A stretch of 64,000 nt of DNA from JBBDJB01 sp040880125. GTDB lineage: Bacteria; Planctomycetota; Planctomycetia; Pirellulales; JBBDJB01. A program made the position numbers and the translations under genes. Numbering within the stretch: the first letter of the stretch is position 1; each line of letters begins with the position of its first letter. Location: NCBI GenBank assembly GCA_040880125.1, contig JBBDJB010000056.1, positions 62,001 through 126,000 of the forward strand, read 5' to 3'. The notes under the pieces were generated by a model. It did no database searches, was not told the DNA's origin, and saw nothing but the letters and a program-made list of their open reading frames with translations. Below, one piece after another: positions 1-11,091 of this stretch.

Positions 1-236
1 CCTCTTTGATTCGCGTTGGAATCTGAACCAGACTTTTTGGTGTAAATACATCACGATCTTTGATTGCGACCAGGCACGATGCGACTCGCCTATTTTAGTA
101 CAGACTATACTTTTCTAAGGTTTTTTGCGGGATTCTGGCCGCATCGTTACCGGGACTCGATCACAATTATAGACAATCGCGCCGATAATTTCAAGCAGAT
201 AGTTTGGGGCTGTTCCCCGTCGGCAACCCCAGTGGG

Positions 237-279
237 TAGCACCGGTTGCCCCAACCGGTGCCGCGCAGCGGCAGGAGGC
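237..279 (+). repeat. 43-base inverted repeat, left copy
   Basis: This copy is the exact reverse complement of 496-538. It contains its own short palindrome (CACCGGTTG, 4-base spacer, CAACCGGTG), so each copy can fold alone and the two can also pair with each other. The homology stops sharply after GGAGGC on the inner side, although GTGTCCCGA-like sequence follows in both. No transposase is nearby. It could be a non-autonomous element or a member of a dispersed palindrome family. Confidence 0.8.
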
Positions 280-495
280 GTGTCCCGACGGGTCACTCCA
301 CTCACTCGATGCGCACCCTTACGCTTCTTCGCTCGAGATACAGAGATGCGCCGGAGTCGTTGGCTAAGGACTCCTAAGACGATCCGCTTCGGATGATCCA
401 AGTCGAGAAGGCGTCGCCGCCGGTGACACGAGAACGTTACGAACCGGGTGTAAAGCTGGTCATCGAAAATTCGGCGAGCCGCCGTGTCCCGAAGG

Positions 496-538
496 GCCTC
501 CTGCCGCTGCGCGGCACCGGTTGGGGCAACCGGTGCTA
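496..538 (-). repeat. 43-base inverted repeat, right copy
   Basis: Exact reverse complement of 237-279, seen by direct comparison. The right copy ends about 60 bases from the waaA stop codon, so on the minus strand it falls in the waaA 3' region and could act as a transcript-end hairpin. Confidence 0.8.
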
Positions 539-597
539 CTCGCGTTCCTCCCCTGTCCCCGCAAGAGGGCGCTATACGGGGGGGGCTAGGCGCCGGG

Positions 598-1905
598 CTA
601 GGCTGCCGCTGCCGTCGCCGGCGCCTCAGCCGGCAGCAGCGTTTCCAGCAGGTCGAACGTTCGCTGGGTGGCCCCGAGTTGGCCCCGCACAAGAAGTTGC
701 GCGCGCTGCCCCATCGCTGCCGCCCAGCGGGGATCGGTGAGCGCTCGCCGCACGAACGCGGCCATCTGGTCGCCGTCACGGACTACCACGGCGGCATCGG
801 CCGCCAGCATGGCCTCAACCACGTCGCGAAAGTTCCAGGTGTTCGGCCCGAACGAGACCGCCGCGCCGTAGGCGGCCGGCTCGATCATGTTCTGCCCGCC
901 GCGGTCGGTGAGGCTGCCGCCGACGAAGGCCACGTCGGCCGTTCCCCACCAGGCGCCGAGCTCACCGACCACGTTCACCAGCAAAACTCTCGCTGCGGGG
1001 AAGCTGCCGCTGCGATCCAACTCCGTTCGGCGCTGCCAGGCGACACCGGCGGCGTCCAGCATGCGCCTCGTTATGGCGAAGTGTTCCGGATGACGCGGCA
1101 CCAGGATGAGCCGCAGGCGGGGAAACTCTTCGCGAAGCGCAAGGTACGTCCGCAGCACGAGCTCCTCTTCGATCGGCTGCGTGCTGCCGGCCAGCCAGAC
1201 GATGTCGTCGGACGTGATGCCGGCCAATTGCCGAAGCCGGGCGGTGGCCGGATTGCCGCGGTCGGTCTGGGCGCCGTCAAACTTGATCGAGCCGGTAACA
1301 TGGACCGCTGCGGAACGTGCGCCCAGCGCCCGGAAGCGCTCGGCGTACTGTTCGTTTTGGGCAGCCACCAAGTTGAGCTGCGACAGCACGCGGCGATACA
1401 CGAGCGAAAACCGCCGATAGCCGCGGAAGCTGCGCTCGCTCAAGCGGCCGTTGACGACGGCCACCTTCGCGCCGCGGCGCCGGGCGGCGCTGATCAGGTT
1501 CGGCCACAGCTCCAACTCCGCCAGCACCAGAAGATCCGGACGTAATCGCTCCATCGCATGATTTACCGCCCAACTGAAATCCAGCGGGCAGTAGCAGACC
1601 ACCAAATCCGCGTAGCGCGTGCGGGCCAAGGCAAAGCCGGTCATGGTGGTGGTGGTGATGACGCAATCCCAATCGGGATGACACGCGCGAATCTGCTGGA
1701 TGAGCGGCGCCAGCAGATTGACTTCGCCGACGCTGACCGCGTGCAGCCACACACAGTGCGCACTACCCCCGCGCCGCGGAACTTGCCCCCACAGCTTGGC
1801 TGCGTAGCCTTCGCGGTATTTGCCCTTGCGCATGCCGGCCCACACCAGCCGAGGCAGAAGCGCGATTAACACGACCACGTAGAGAGCGTTGAGCAGATAT
1901 CTCAT
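598..1905 (-). CDS. waaA: 3-deoxy-D-manno-octulosonic acid (Kdo) transferase
   Basis: Glycosyltransferase that attaches Kdo to lipid A precursors at the inner membrane. The protein of about 435 residues starts with a hydrophobic N-terminal anchor (MRYLLNALYVVVLIALLPRL) and then has the family's WLHAVSVGEV segment. The GT-B C-terminal half carries VGGSL and the downstream GxNxxEPAAYG-type motif. The frame is open further upstream, but I chose the ATG at 1905 because it matches the usual family N-terminus and has GGAAAGGA upstream. It lies downstream of secA on the same strand, with a palindrome (module D) in the 90-base gap. Its presence implies an LPS-type outer membrane. Family assignment is firm. 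Confidence 0.92.
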   Translation of the reverse strand: MRYLLNALYVVVLIALLPRLVWAGMRKGKYREGYAAKLWGQVPRRGGSAHCVWLHAVSVGEVNLLAPLIQQIRACHPDWDCVITTTTMTGFALARTRYADLVVCYCPLDFSWAVNHAMERLRPDLLVLAELELWPNLISAARRRGAKVAVVNGRLSERSFRGYRRFSLVYRRVLSQLNLVAAQNEQYAERFRALGARSAAVHVTGSIKFDGAQTDRGNPATARLRQLAGITSDDIVWLAGSTQPIEEELVLRTYLALREEFPRLRLILVPRHPEHFAITRRMLDAAGVAWQRRTELDRSGSFPAARVLLVNVVGELGAWWGTADVAFVGGSLTDRGGQNMIEPAAYGAAVSFGPNTWNFRDVVEAMLAADAAVVVRDGDQMAAFVRRALTDPRWAAAMGQRAQLLVRGQLGATQRTFDLLETLLPAEAPATAAAA

Positions 1906-1945
1906 CGCGGGATTCCTTTCCCGAGGTCGAGCCTGGTCAGCTTCG

Positions 1946-1971
1946 CACTGCTGGACGAGCCGGCAGTGGCA
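1946..1971. repeat. Palindromic repeat, module D
   Basis: CACTGCTGG, five bases, CCGGCAGTG: a near-perfect hairpin in the secA-waaA gap. A second, perfect copy is at 7437-7461. The two differ mainly at compensating stem positions, as expected for a conserved hairpin. Confidence 0.75.
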
Positions 1972-1994
1972 TAGTTGCATCTTCTGCGTCGGTC

Positions 1995-5687
<3,693 letters not shown>

Positions 5688-6070
5688 CGCAATCAAGCCG
5701 CCCGGTGCATGCGTAGAAGGCGCCCGCCATGGCGCGCCGGAAAACCCGGCGCGGACCAGTCGCGAAAATCGACGCCCGATAAGGTGAGAGAATGGCGCAA
5801 CATAAGCCAGTATCGAAATTTATAACGATGGGCGCGGCCGGTCAACAGCGGTTGCGGCACGGTGTGGCACGAGACCGACGGGTTGAACCTCCACGCTGCA
5901 TGCGATTGTACGAACCTGTCTCCTGGCTTGTTCACCGGGTCGGCGTCGTAAAGGCTACCATGGGCCGCGTTTCCGGCAATTCGCCTGGTGCCTGAATTCG
6001 CACCTGCGGTAACTGAATTCGCAAGAATCCGATGTCTCGAGTGGCTTCAACTCACACGGACGGGAAGCTC

Positions 6071-6096
6071 GGTGGCACAGACATTCCGCTCTGTGC
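6071..6096 (+). repeat. Palindromic module A (degenerate right arm)
   Basis: GGTGGCACAGACATTCC followed by CTCTGTGCG. It is a copy of the dispersed hairpin GCACAGACA-N4-TGTCTGTGC, in the order A, B, C with its neighbours. Confidence 0.8.
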
Positions 6097-6108
6097 GGGT
6101 GACTTTTA

Positions 6109-6145
6109 CCCCCTCTCCGCGGCCATCTCCCCGCAGGGAGAAGGG
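6109..6145 (+). repeat. Palindromic module B
   Basis: CCCTCTCC-type arm followed by a GGGAGAAGGG arm. It matches the modules at 10342-10375, 16826-16866 and 17006-17044. Confidence 0.75.
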
Positions 6146-6438
6146 CGATTTGGGAAAGCTACTTCGCACGTACGGTCACTGAATTCGTGAGATCCAGATC
6201 TGCTCCGGATTCGGCTGAATTCTCACGAATCCAACCACTAATACGTGGCGGCTGCAGGTGGCTTCGTCAACGCTTGGCCGCCGCGGCCGTTTCCGCCTTC
6301 GTGCGCGGCTGCTACACTGCGCTACGCTGCGCCGAACGGCTTGTGGGCCGAACGACTTGCGGCCCAACGCGCGAGCCTCCGTCGCGGTGGAAGCTCTTTC
6401 GGCCAAAACTCTTATGTCCCGCACACTTGCGGTGAGAA

Positions 6439-7248
6439 GTGTTGCGCAAAACTCCTCATTCAGCGGACATCCGCGATCAACTCCTTTTCCTGGGAACGGG
6501 GACCTCCGTAGGGGTCCCCGTGCTGGGCTGCGACTGTGACGTCTGCCGGAGCGACAACGCGAAAAATCACCGCACCCGCTGCGGTTTGGTGCTGGGCTTG
6601 CCCCAGGGGAATCTGCTGGTCGACACGCCCCCGGACCTGCGCAGCCAGCTTTTGCGGGAAGGGGTCGGCATCGCGCACGCAGTGCTATTCACCCACGAAC
6701 ACGCCGATCATCTGTTTGGTCTGGACGACCTGCGGCTGTTTCCGTTTTACCTAGGCGGACCTGTGCCGCTCTATTGCGAGGAGCCGGTCGAGCGACGGAT
6801 CCGTAAGTCGTTCGACTATGCCTTCGCGGCGCCGGCCAACATGCACGCCGGCGGAGTGCCGCAGCTCAAGTTTCACCGGATCGGCACCGAGCCGTTCGAG
6901 GTGCTCGGCGCTGTCGTGCAACCGGTGCGCCTGCTGCACGGCCCGAACTTTGAAGTGCTCGGCTTCCGCTTCGGCAACGTGGCCTATTGCACGGACGTGA
7001 ATCACATCCCGGAGGACAGCATGCAGCGGCTGGAAGGTCTGGACGTGCTGATTCTCGACGCGCTGCGCGACCGGCCGCACGTCACGCACTTCAGCCTGGA
7101 CGAAGCGGTCCAGATCGCCCGGCGGCTGCGGCCGAAACGCACGCTCTTTACGCACATGTCGCACGACCTGGAGCACGTGGCTACGTGTGCCCGGCTACCT
7201 GAGGGCATGGACTTGGCGCATGACGGGCTGCGAGTGCCGCTGACGTAG
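6439..7248 (+). CDS. MBL-fold metallo-hydrolase, PhnP-like
   Basis: Metallo-beta-lactamase fold phosphodiesterase-type hydrolase of the PhnP group (COG1235-like), 269 residues. The N-terminus has LGTGTSVGVPVLGC followed by CDVC, as in PhnP-type proteins with a structural cysteine cluster. The metal motif THEHADH is at about residue 80, with later ligands in the CTDVNHIP segment and THMSH near the C-terminus. The first possible start is GTG at 6439, since the frame has a stop just upstream; TTG at 6442 is an alternative. No phosphonate genes are nearby, so the substrate is unknown. It stands alone on the plus strand between repeat-rich gaps. Confidence 0.8.
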   Translation: MLRKTPHSADIRDQLLFLGTGTSVGVPVLGCDCDVCRSDNAKNHRTRCGLVLGLPQGNLLVDTPPDLRSQLLREGVGIAHAVLFTHEHADHLFGLDDLRLFPFYLGGPVPLYCEEPVERRIRKSFDYAFAAPANMHAGGVPQLKFHRIGTEPFEVLGAVVQPVRLLHGPNFEVLGFRFGNVAYCTDVNHIPEDSMQRLEGLDVLILDALRDRPHVTHFSLDEAVQIARRLRPKRTLFTHMSHDLEHVATCARLPEGMDLAHDGLRVPLT

Positions 7249-7436
7249 GAGACGGCAGTGCGGCTAGGTGAGCTTGGCGGCACGTTTGCTTCTCTTGACA
7301 GTCGCGGCAACTTCGATCTCTCGTCTGGGAGACGTGACCAAGCTCTGAAGTTGAGGCTGTTGAACACGCTCTACAAGGGCGTGCAAGCGCGATGTGAAAA
7401 CAAGGCTTTAGCTCAGATGCGAGGGCTTACAAACGA

Positions 7437-7461
7437 CACTGCTGGACAAGCCAGCAGTGGC
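7437..7461. repeat. Palindromic repeat, module D (perfect hairpin)
   Basis: CACTGCTGG and CCAGCAGTG are exact inverted copies around a five-base loop (ACAAG). It is the second copy of the 1946-1971 element. Confidence 0.8.
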
Positions 7462-7522
7462 GCCCGGCACCCGGCGCCCGGCGGGGGAGAGGGAGTATCG
7501 ATGCACCCGTTGCCAAAGCGCG

Positions 7523-7562
7523 CAAAAAAGCGACACGGCAAGAAGGTCCAGCCGTGTCGCTT
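7523..7562 (-). terminator. Rho-independent terminator of the S41 protease gene
   Basis: On the minus strand the sequence reads AAGCGACACGGC, an 11-base loop, GCCGTGTCGCTT and then a run of six T in total. That is a perfect 12-bp GC-rich stem followed by a U tract, about 30 bases beyond the stop codon at 7595. Confidence 0.9.
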
Positions 7563-7594
7563 GAGGCTTTGCGATTCAGGTCACCAACGGGCCA

Positions 7595-9682
7595 TCAGTT
7601 GGTCCCGGCGACCTTGTTCTTTTCCAGTTCGACAAGGTAGTCGCCCGTGATCGCGAGGATTTCGTCGAAGTAGTGGTCGCGGTTGACCACGGACTCGCCA
7701 GGATTTGCCAAGGCCTCGAACTGCTTCTCCTCTTCCTTCTCGGCATTCAGCTCCGCCCGTTCGGCGAGGAACTTCTCCTGGTTGAGGCTGACCGCCTCAC
7801 GCTCCTTTTGGGCGATGAAACGCTCGATGTCGTCCTGCACCTTCTGGAAATCCTCTGAGCCCTCGATTCGATCGCGCGACCGGTGCTTCAAAAGGGCCAG
7901 CAGCGACGCATTCACCCATTCGTACTTATCGTGCTGCAATGCGTCGACCTTATCGAAGTCCAGGGCGTAATCCTGGTCCGATTCGCCGATGTCCAGGTGC
8001 GTGGTCAGCCACGGCAGTTCGATGTCGGCGATCACGCCGCGGCTTTGCGTGCTGTCGCCGCCGGGGCGGTAGAACTGCTGAATCGTCAGCTTCAAAGCGC
8101 CGAGCTTGGGGGCCTCGGCAATGCGGAATAGCGCGCTGCCCAGGTCGAACAACTGCTGCACGGTTCCCTTGCCCAGGGTGGCCTTGTCGCCGACGATCAA
8201 GCCGCGGTTATAGTCCTGAATCGCGCCGGCGAAAATTTCGCTGGCGCTCGCGCTGAACTTGCTGGTAAGCACGACCAGTGGGCCGTCCCAGGACATGCCC
8301 TCGTCTCGGTCGTCGTACGGTTGCACGCGGCCATCGGGGCCCTTGACCTGAACGACCGGCCCCTCGTCGATGAACAAGCCGGTGAGGTTTACCGCCTCGG
8401 TGAGCGATCCGCCGCCGTTGTGCCGCAGATCGAGAACCACTGCTTCCACACCCTTGGCCTTAAAGTCCTCCAACAGCAGCCGCACGTCGCGGGTGGTGCT
8501 CTTGTAGTTTTCCAGCCCGTTGCGGGCGCCGTCCATGTCCATGTAGAAGCTGGGCAGGTCGATCACGCCCACGGTCATCTCCGTGCCGTCCGGCTTCTTG
8601 ACGTCGCGGATGATCTCGCTGCGGGCTTCGCTGTCGGTCAGCTTGATTTGCGCCCGAGTGATGTCGTAAACCTTTGGCTCAGTCTCGCCGAAGGGGAGCA
8701 CGTGCAGCTTGACGAGAGTTCCCCGCTTGCCGCGGATCAGCTTCACCACGTCGTTGAGCTTCATGTCGACCGTATCGGTGATTTCGCCGTCGGAACCCTC
8801 GCCGACACCGATGATCTTGTCCTCGATTTTAAGCCGGGCGTCCTTGTCGGCCGCGCCGCCGGGGATGATCTTCTTCACGACCGTATAGCCGTCCTCGAAC
8901 TGGAGCGAAGCGCCAATGCCGTCCAGCTCCAGCCGCATCTGAATCTCGAAGTTCTCCAGCGTACTGGCCGACATGTAACTGCTGTGCGGATCGAATCCAC
9001 CGGTCAGCGAAGTCAGGAAGATCTCCAACAGTTCGTCGTCGTCGGTCTGGTGCATCCGCTTGGAGAGGCTCTCATAGCGGCGACGCAGCTTTTTGACCGC
9101 CTCTTCGTTCGAAAGGCCGTCGGACATCTGGACGAGCATGTCGTACTTGATGCGCTTCCGCCACATTTCCTTGGCTTCGTCCGGACTGCTCGCGAACGTG
9201 CGGGCATCGCGGTCGATGATCATCTCTTCGTCGGCCGTGAAGTCGAAGCCAGCGTCGAGCAACTGATTGATTTGCGCCACGCGCTCGTTGAGGCGTTCCA
9301 GGTAGCGCGTGAAGATGGTATGAGCCAGCGTGATGTCGCCCTTCTTGACCAGGTCGTCGATTTCGCCTTCCTTCTCGGCAAACTCGTCGATATCGTCCTG
9401 ATAGAAGTACAGCTTCATCGGATCGAGGCTTTCCAGATACGCCTTCAGGCAGCGACCGGCGATCTCATCGTCCAGCTCGTGGCCGGTCAGGTGTTGCCGT
9501 TGCATGAGTGTGGCCACTGCCACGGTGATCTGACGATCGGCCGGAGACGGACCATTCAACCCGGCGGACGTGCCCCGAGCGAACAGTACCAACGTCCCCA
9601 CCGTGGCCGCGGTCAAGAGCGTGGCGACCAGTCGTACTTGCGAACGGCTCCGGCGGCGGAGGAGCGATGGGATGCCTGACAT
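7595..9682 (-). CDS. C-terminal processing protease, S41A family (Prc/Tsp-like)
   Basis: Periplasmic serine protease with a Ser-Lys dyad that degrades or trims proteins from the C-terminus; 695 residues, close to E. coli Prc. An N-terminal signal anchor (LVATLLTAATVGTLVLFA) precedes a helical domain, a PDZ domain near residues 250-330, and the S41 catalytic core. The catalytic serine lies in SKFSASASEIF and the lysine in LGKGTVQQ. The C-terminal helical extension is typical of the long Tsp forms. The ATG at 9682 has AAGGA at ideal spacing. It is monocistronic, with a strong terminator. Confidence 0.93.
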   Translation of the reverse strand: MSGIPSLLRRRSRSQVRLVATLLTAATVGTLVLFARGTSAGLNGPSPADRQITVAVATLMQRQHLTGHELDDEIAGRCLKAYLESLDPMKLYFYQDDIDEFAEKEGEIDDLVKKGDITLAHTIFTRYLERLNERVAQINQLLDAGFDFTADEEMIIDRDARTFASSPDEAKEMWRKRIKYDMLVQMSDGLSNEEAVKKLRRRYESLSKRMHQTDDDELLEIFLTSLTGGFDPHSSYMSASTLENFEIQMRLELDGIGASLQFEDGYTVVKKIIPGGAADKDARLKIEDKIIGVGEGSDGEITDTVDMKLNDVVKLIRGKRGTLVKLHVLPFGETEPKVYDITRAQIKLTDSEARSEIIRDVKKPDGTEMTVGVIDLPSFYMDMDGARNGLENYKSTTRDVRLLLEDFKAKGVEAVVLDLRHNGGGSLTEAVNLTGLFIDEGPVVQVKGPDGRVQPYDDRDEGMSWDGPLVVLTSKFSASASEIFAGAIQDYNRGLIVGDKATLGKGTVQQLFDLGSALFRIAEAPKLGALKLTIQQFYRPGGDSTQSRGVIADIELPWLTTHLDIGESDQDYALDFDKVDALQHDKYEWVNASLLALLKHRSRDRIEGSEDFQKVQDDIERFIAQKEREAVSLNQEKFLAERAELNAEKEEEKQFEALANPGESVVNRDHYFDEILAITGDYLVELEKNKVAGTN

Positions 9683-9830
9683 AGCGGTTCCTTCGAAAAA
9701 CGGGCTGTGGGGCGAATGCCCCTAAATGCTAGTTGCGGAACAACTTAAATTGATCGTAACGCGAAGCGGCCGACAAGGCAAGGTCGTTCTTCCGCGGCCG
9801 CTGCAGCCTAAACTGTTTCTTGGCAATTGG

Positions 9831-10814
9831 TTAGACCTCTGCAGCGACTTTGGATCGGGCCGACTCGACAACCACTTCGGCCAGCGCGGCCGAGGGGCCC
9901 AAGCAGTCGGCGACGCTCCAGCGACGCCTGCAATTGGCCGGTACGACCGCCGCCACCCGCTGGCGAATGCTGTCCATCACCACTCCCTCAAAGAGTAGAT
10001 GCGGCTGGACGACAATCCGTTCCGCAGTCGACGATAGGGCGGATTGTAAACCCTCGTCGAGCGACGGACTGGCCGCGGCGCAGAAACACGTAACGACGCC
10101 CTCCACGGGCGTCAGCTCGCGGCGCAGGCGGACGAAGCGGTGCATTTCGGCGATCGCTTCGGAATCGCTGCTGCCCCGGCCGACGAACACCAATAGCGTG
10201 TTTTGGGCGTCCGAGTGGTCGGGATTGCCGCCGATTGTAGACCCCTCAGGTGGCACAGACATTCCTGTCTGTGCGTGTAGCTGAACTGGAACGAATTCAG
10301 AGTCGCCGCGGTTCGGCTGGGCTCTCGCGAGTTCAGCTACACCCTCTCCCCGGCCCTCTCCCAAGGGGAGAGGGAGAACGGACGTTCCGTTCTGTGCGGC
10401 GTCGGCGCCGCCGATCGCTTCGGCGTACCGTGCGGCGGATAGCTCCAGCACTCGCCGGTGGCAGCCCAAGGGCGAGGCGTATCGGACTTCTAACTCCAGC
10501 TCGGAGTATCGCTCAACTGCCGCCTGAACCTGCCGTGGAATGTCTTTTTTTGCATGTCCGGCGGCGAACAGCAACAGCGGAGCGACCACGATCCGCCGCA
10601 CCTGCTGCTCGACCAACACGTCGACCGCCTCGCCGATGCTGGGCGAAGCCAGCTCCAGGAAACACGCCTGCACCGGACCGGCGTGCCAGCGCTCGGCCAC
10701 CCGCCGTGCGATCTGGCGGAATTGCCGCAGACCGCGGGCGTCGCGGGTCCCGTGGCCGACCAGCAGCAGCGCTTCCTCATTCGTGCTATCGCTTACGTAC
10801 ATTCCGTCGTCCAT
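9831..10814 (-). CDS. Two-domain sirohydrochlorin chelatase-like protein (CbiX/SirB family) with in-frame repeat insertion
   Basis: Class II chelatase family protein, about 327 residues, expected to insert Fe or Co into sirohydrochlorin. The N-terminal CbiX domain keeps both metal-site histidines (VGHGTRD and AAGHAKKDIP). The C-terminal domain (from NTLLVFVGRGSSD) has Arg and Val at the matching positions, so it is probably structural only. Between the domains, about residues 138-188, the coding sequence is a composite palindromic element (10249-10399) read without stop or frameshift. The ATG at 10814 has GGAG upstream; the frame is open to 10895. A siroheme-dependent reductase is encoded at 52.9 kb, a plausible but distant user of the product. 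Confidence 0.8.
   Translation of the reverse strand: MDDGMYVSDSTNEEALLLVGHGTRDARGLRQFRQIARRVAERWHAGPVQACFLELASPSIGEAVDVLVEQQVRRIVVAPLLLFAAGHAKKDIPRQVQAAVERYSELELEVRYASPLGCHRRVLELSAARYAEAIGGADAAQNGTSVLPLPLGEGRGEGVAELARAQPNRGDSEFVPVQLHAQTGMSVPPEGSTIGGNPDHSDAQNTLLVFVGRGSSDSEAIAEMHRFVRLRRELTPVEGVVTCFCAAASPSLDEGLQSALSSTAERIVVQPHLLFEGVVMDSIRQRVAAVVPANCRRRWSVADCLGPSAALAEVVVESARSKVAAEV
10249..10399 (+). repeat. Composite palindromic element A-C-B-A' inside a coding region
   Basis: Module A (10249-10275) is followed by module C with perfect 11-base outer arms (GTAGCTGAACT at 10277-10287, AGTTCAGCTAC at 10330-10340). Module B follows (10342-10375), then a degenerate A copy (about 10377-10399). The same modules occur in intergenic gaps. 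Here the whole block lies in frame within the chelatase gene on the opposite strand. Confidence 0.85.
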
Positions 10815-11091
10815 GCGCTCCGGAGTGATCGTTTCGCCCCTGAATCTTCGGCCGGCGGGCCAAATCCGGGCGGACTCAAGCGCCAGTTGACTCATCAGCC
10901 GGCTGCGGCAGACGGCGCGGCGACGATTATTCTACGCGGGCGGACGGCATCGGTTGGTAACTTTTTGGTAAAAGCGGCGATTTCGGGGGACGGGCCGGGC
11001 GATTCCGCCCTCGTGCCGACACTATCGTCGCCTGGTATAGTAATTCAGGCGGACGATCTGGGGCGCCCCCTCTTCTACTTGCGACTCGCCT

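Larger units (their letters stand above)
1..597. other. Non-coding left edge with an inverted-repeat pair
   Basis: I see no convincing gene here. The first ~235 bases are clearly more AT-rich than the rest of the window and have no long codon-biased frame. Two inverted 43-base copies of one sequence (237-279 and 496-538) enclose about 216 bases. The stretch lies just downstream of the waaA stop codon, so part of it may be the 3' untranslated region of the secA-waaA unit. Confidence 0.5.
5688..6438. other. Long intergenic region with a composite palindromic repeat cluster
   Basis: The region separates divergent secA and the MBL hydrolase, so promoters for both should be here, but no confident -35/-10 was identified. 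It contains a repeat cluster: C-like sequence (5992-6058), module A (6071-6096), module B (6109-6145) and a second C-like palindrome (6176-6232). Small open frames in it look like chance. Confidence 0.7.
7249..7594. other. Intergenic region with module D and a terminator
   Basis: Convergent gap between the MBL hydrolase and the minus-strand S41 protease. It holds a perfect module D hairpin (7437-7461) and the rho-independent terminator of the protease gene. A plus-strand open frame crosses the region but overlaps the terminator and the protease 3' end, and I do not believe it is coding. Confidence 0.7.

Noticed and set aside
64..396. Open frame of 110 codons at the left edge
   Set aside because: Spans the AT-rich segment and the first inverted repeat without a ribosome site or any familiar motif.
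7258..7650. Plus-strand open frame of 130 codons
   Set aside because: Crosses module D, the protease terminator and the protease 3' end; no codon bias or product match.
8321..9679. Long open frame (452 codons) antisense to the S41 protease gene
   Set aside because: Same shadow effect; no ribosome site or recognisable domain, and the opposing gene is well supported.
10249..10275. Module A as a sigma-54 promoter (TGGCAC, five bases, TTCC)
   Set aside because: Spacing fits the -24/-12 pattern, but the -12 GC is CC and the block is explained by palindrome symmetry. Copies lie at gene ends and inside a gene, in both orientations.
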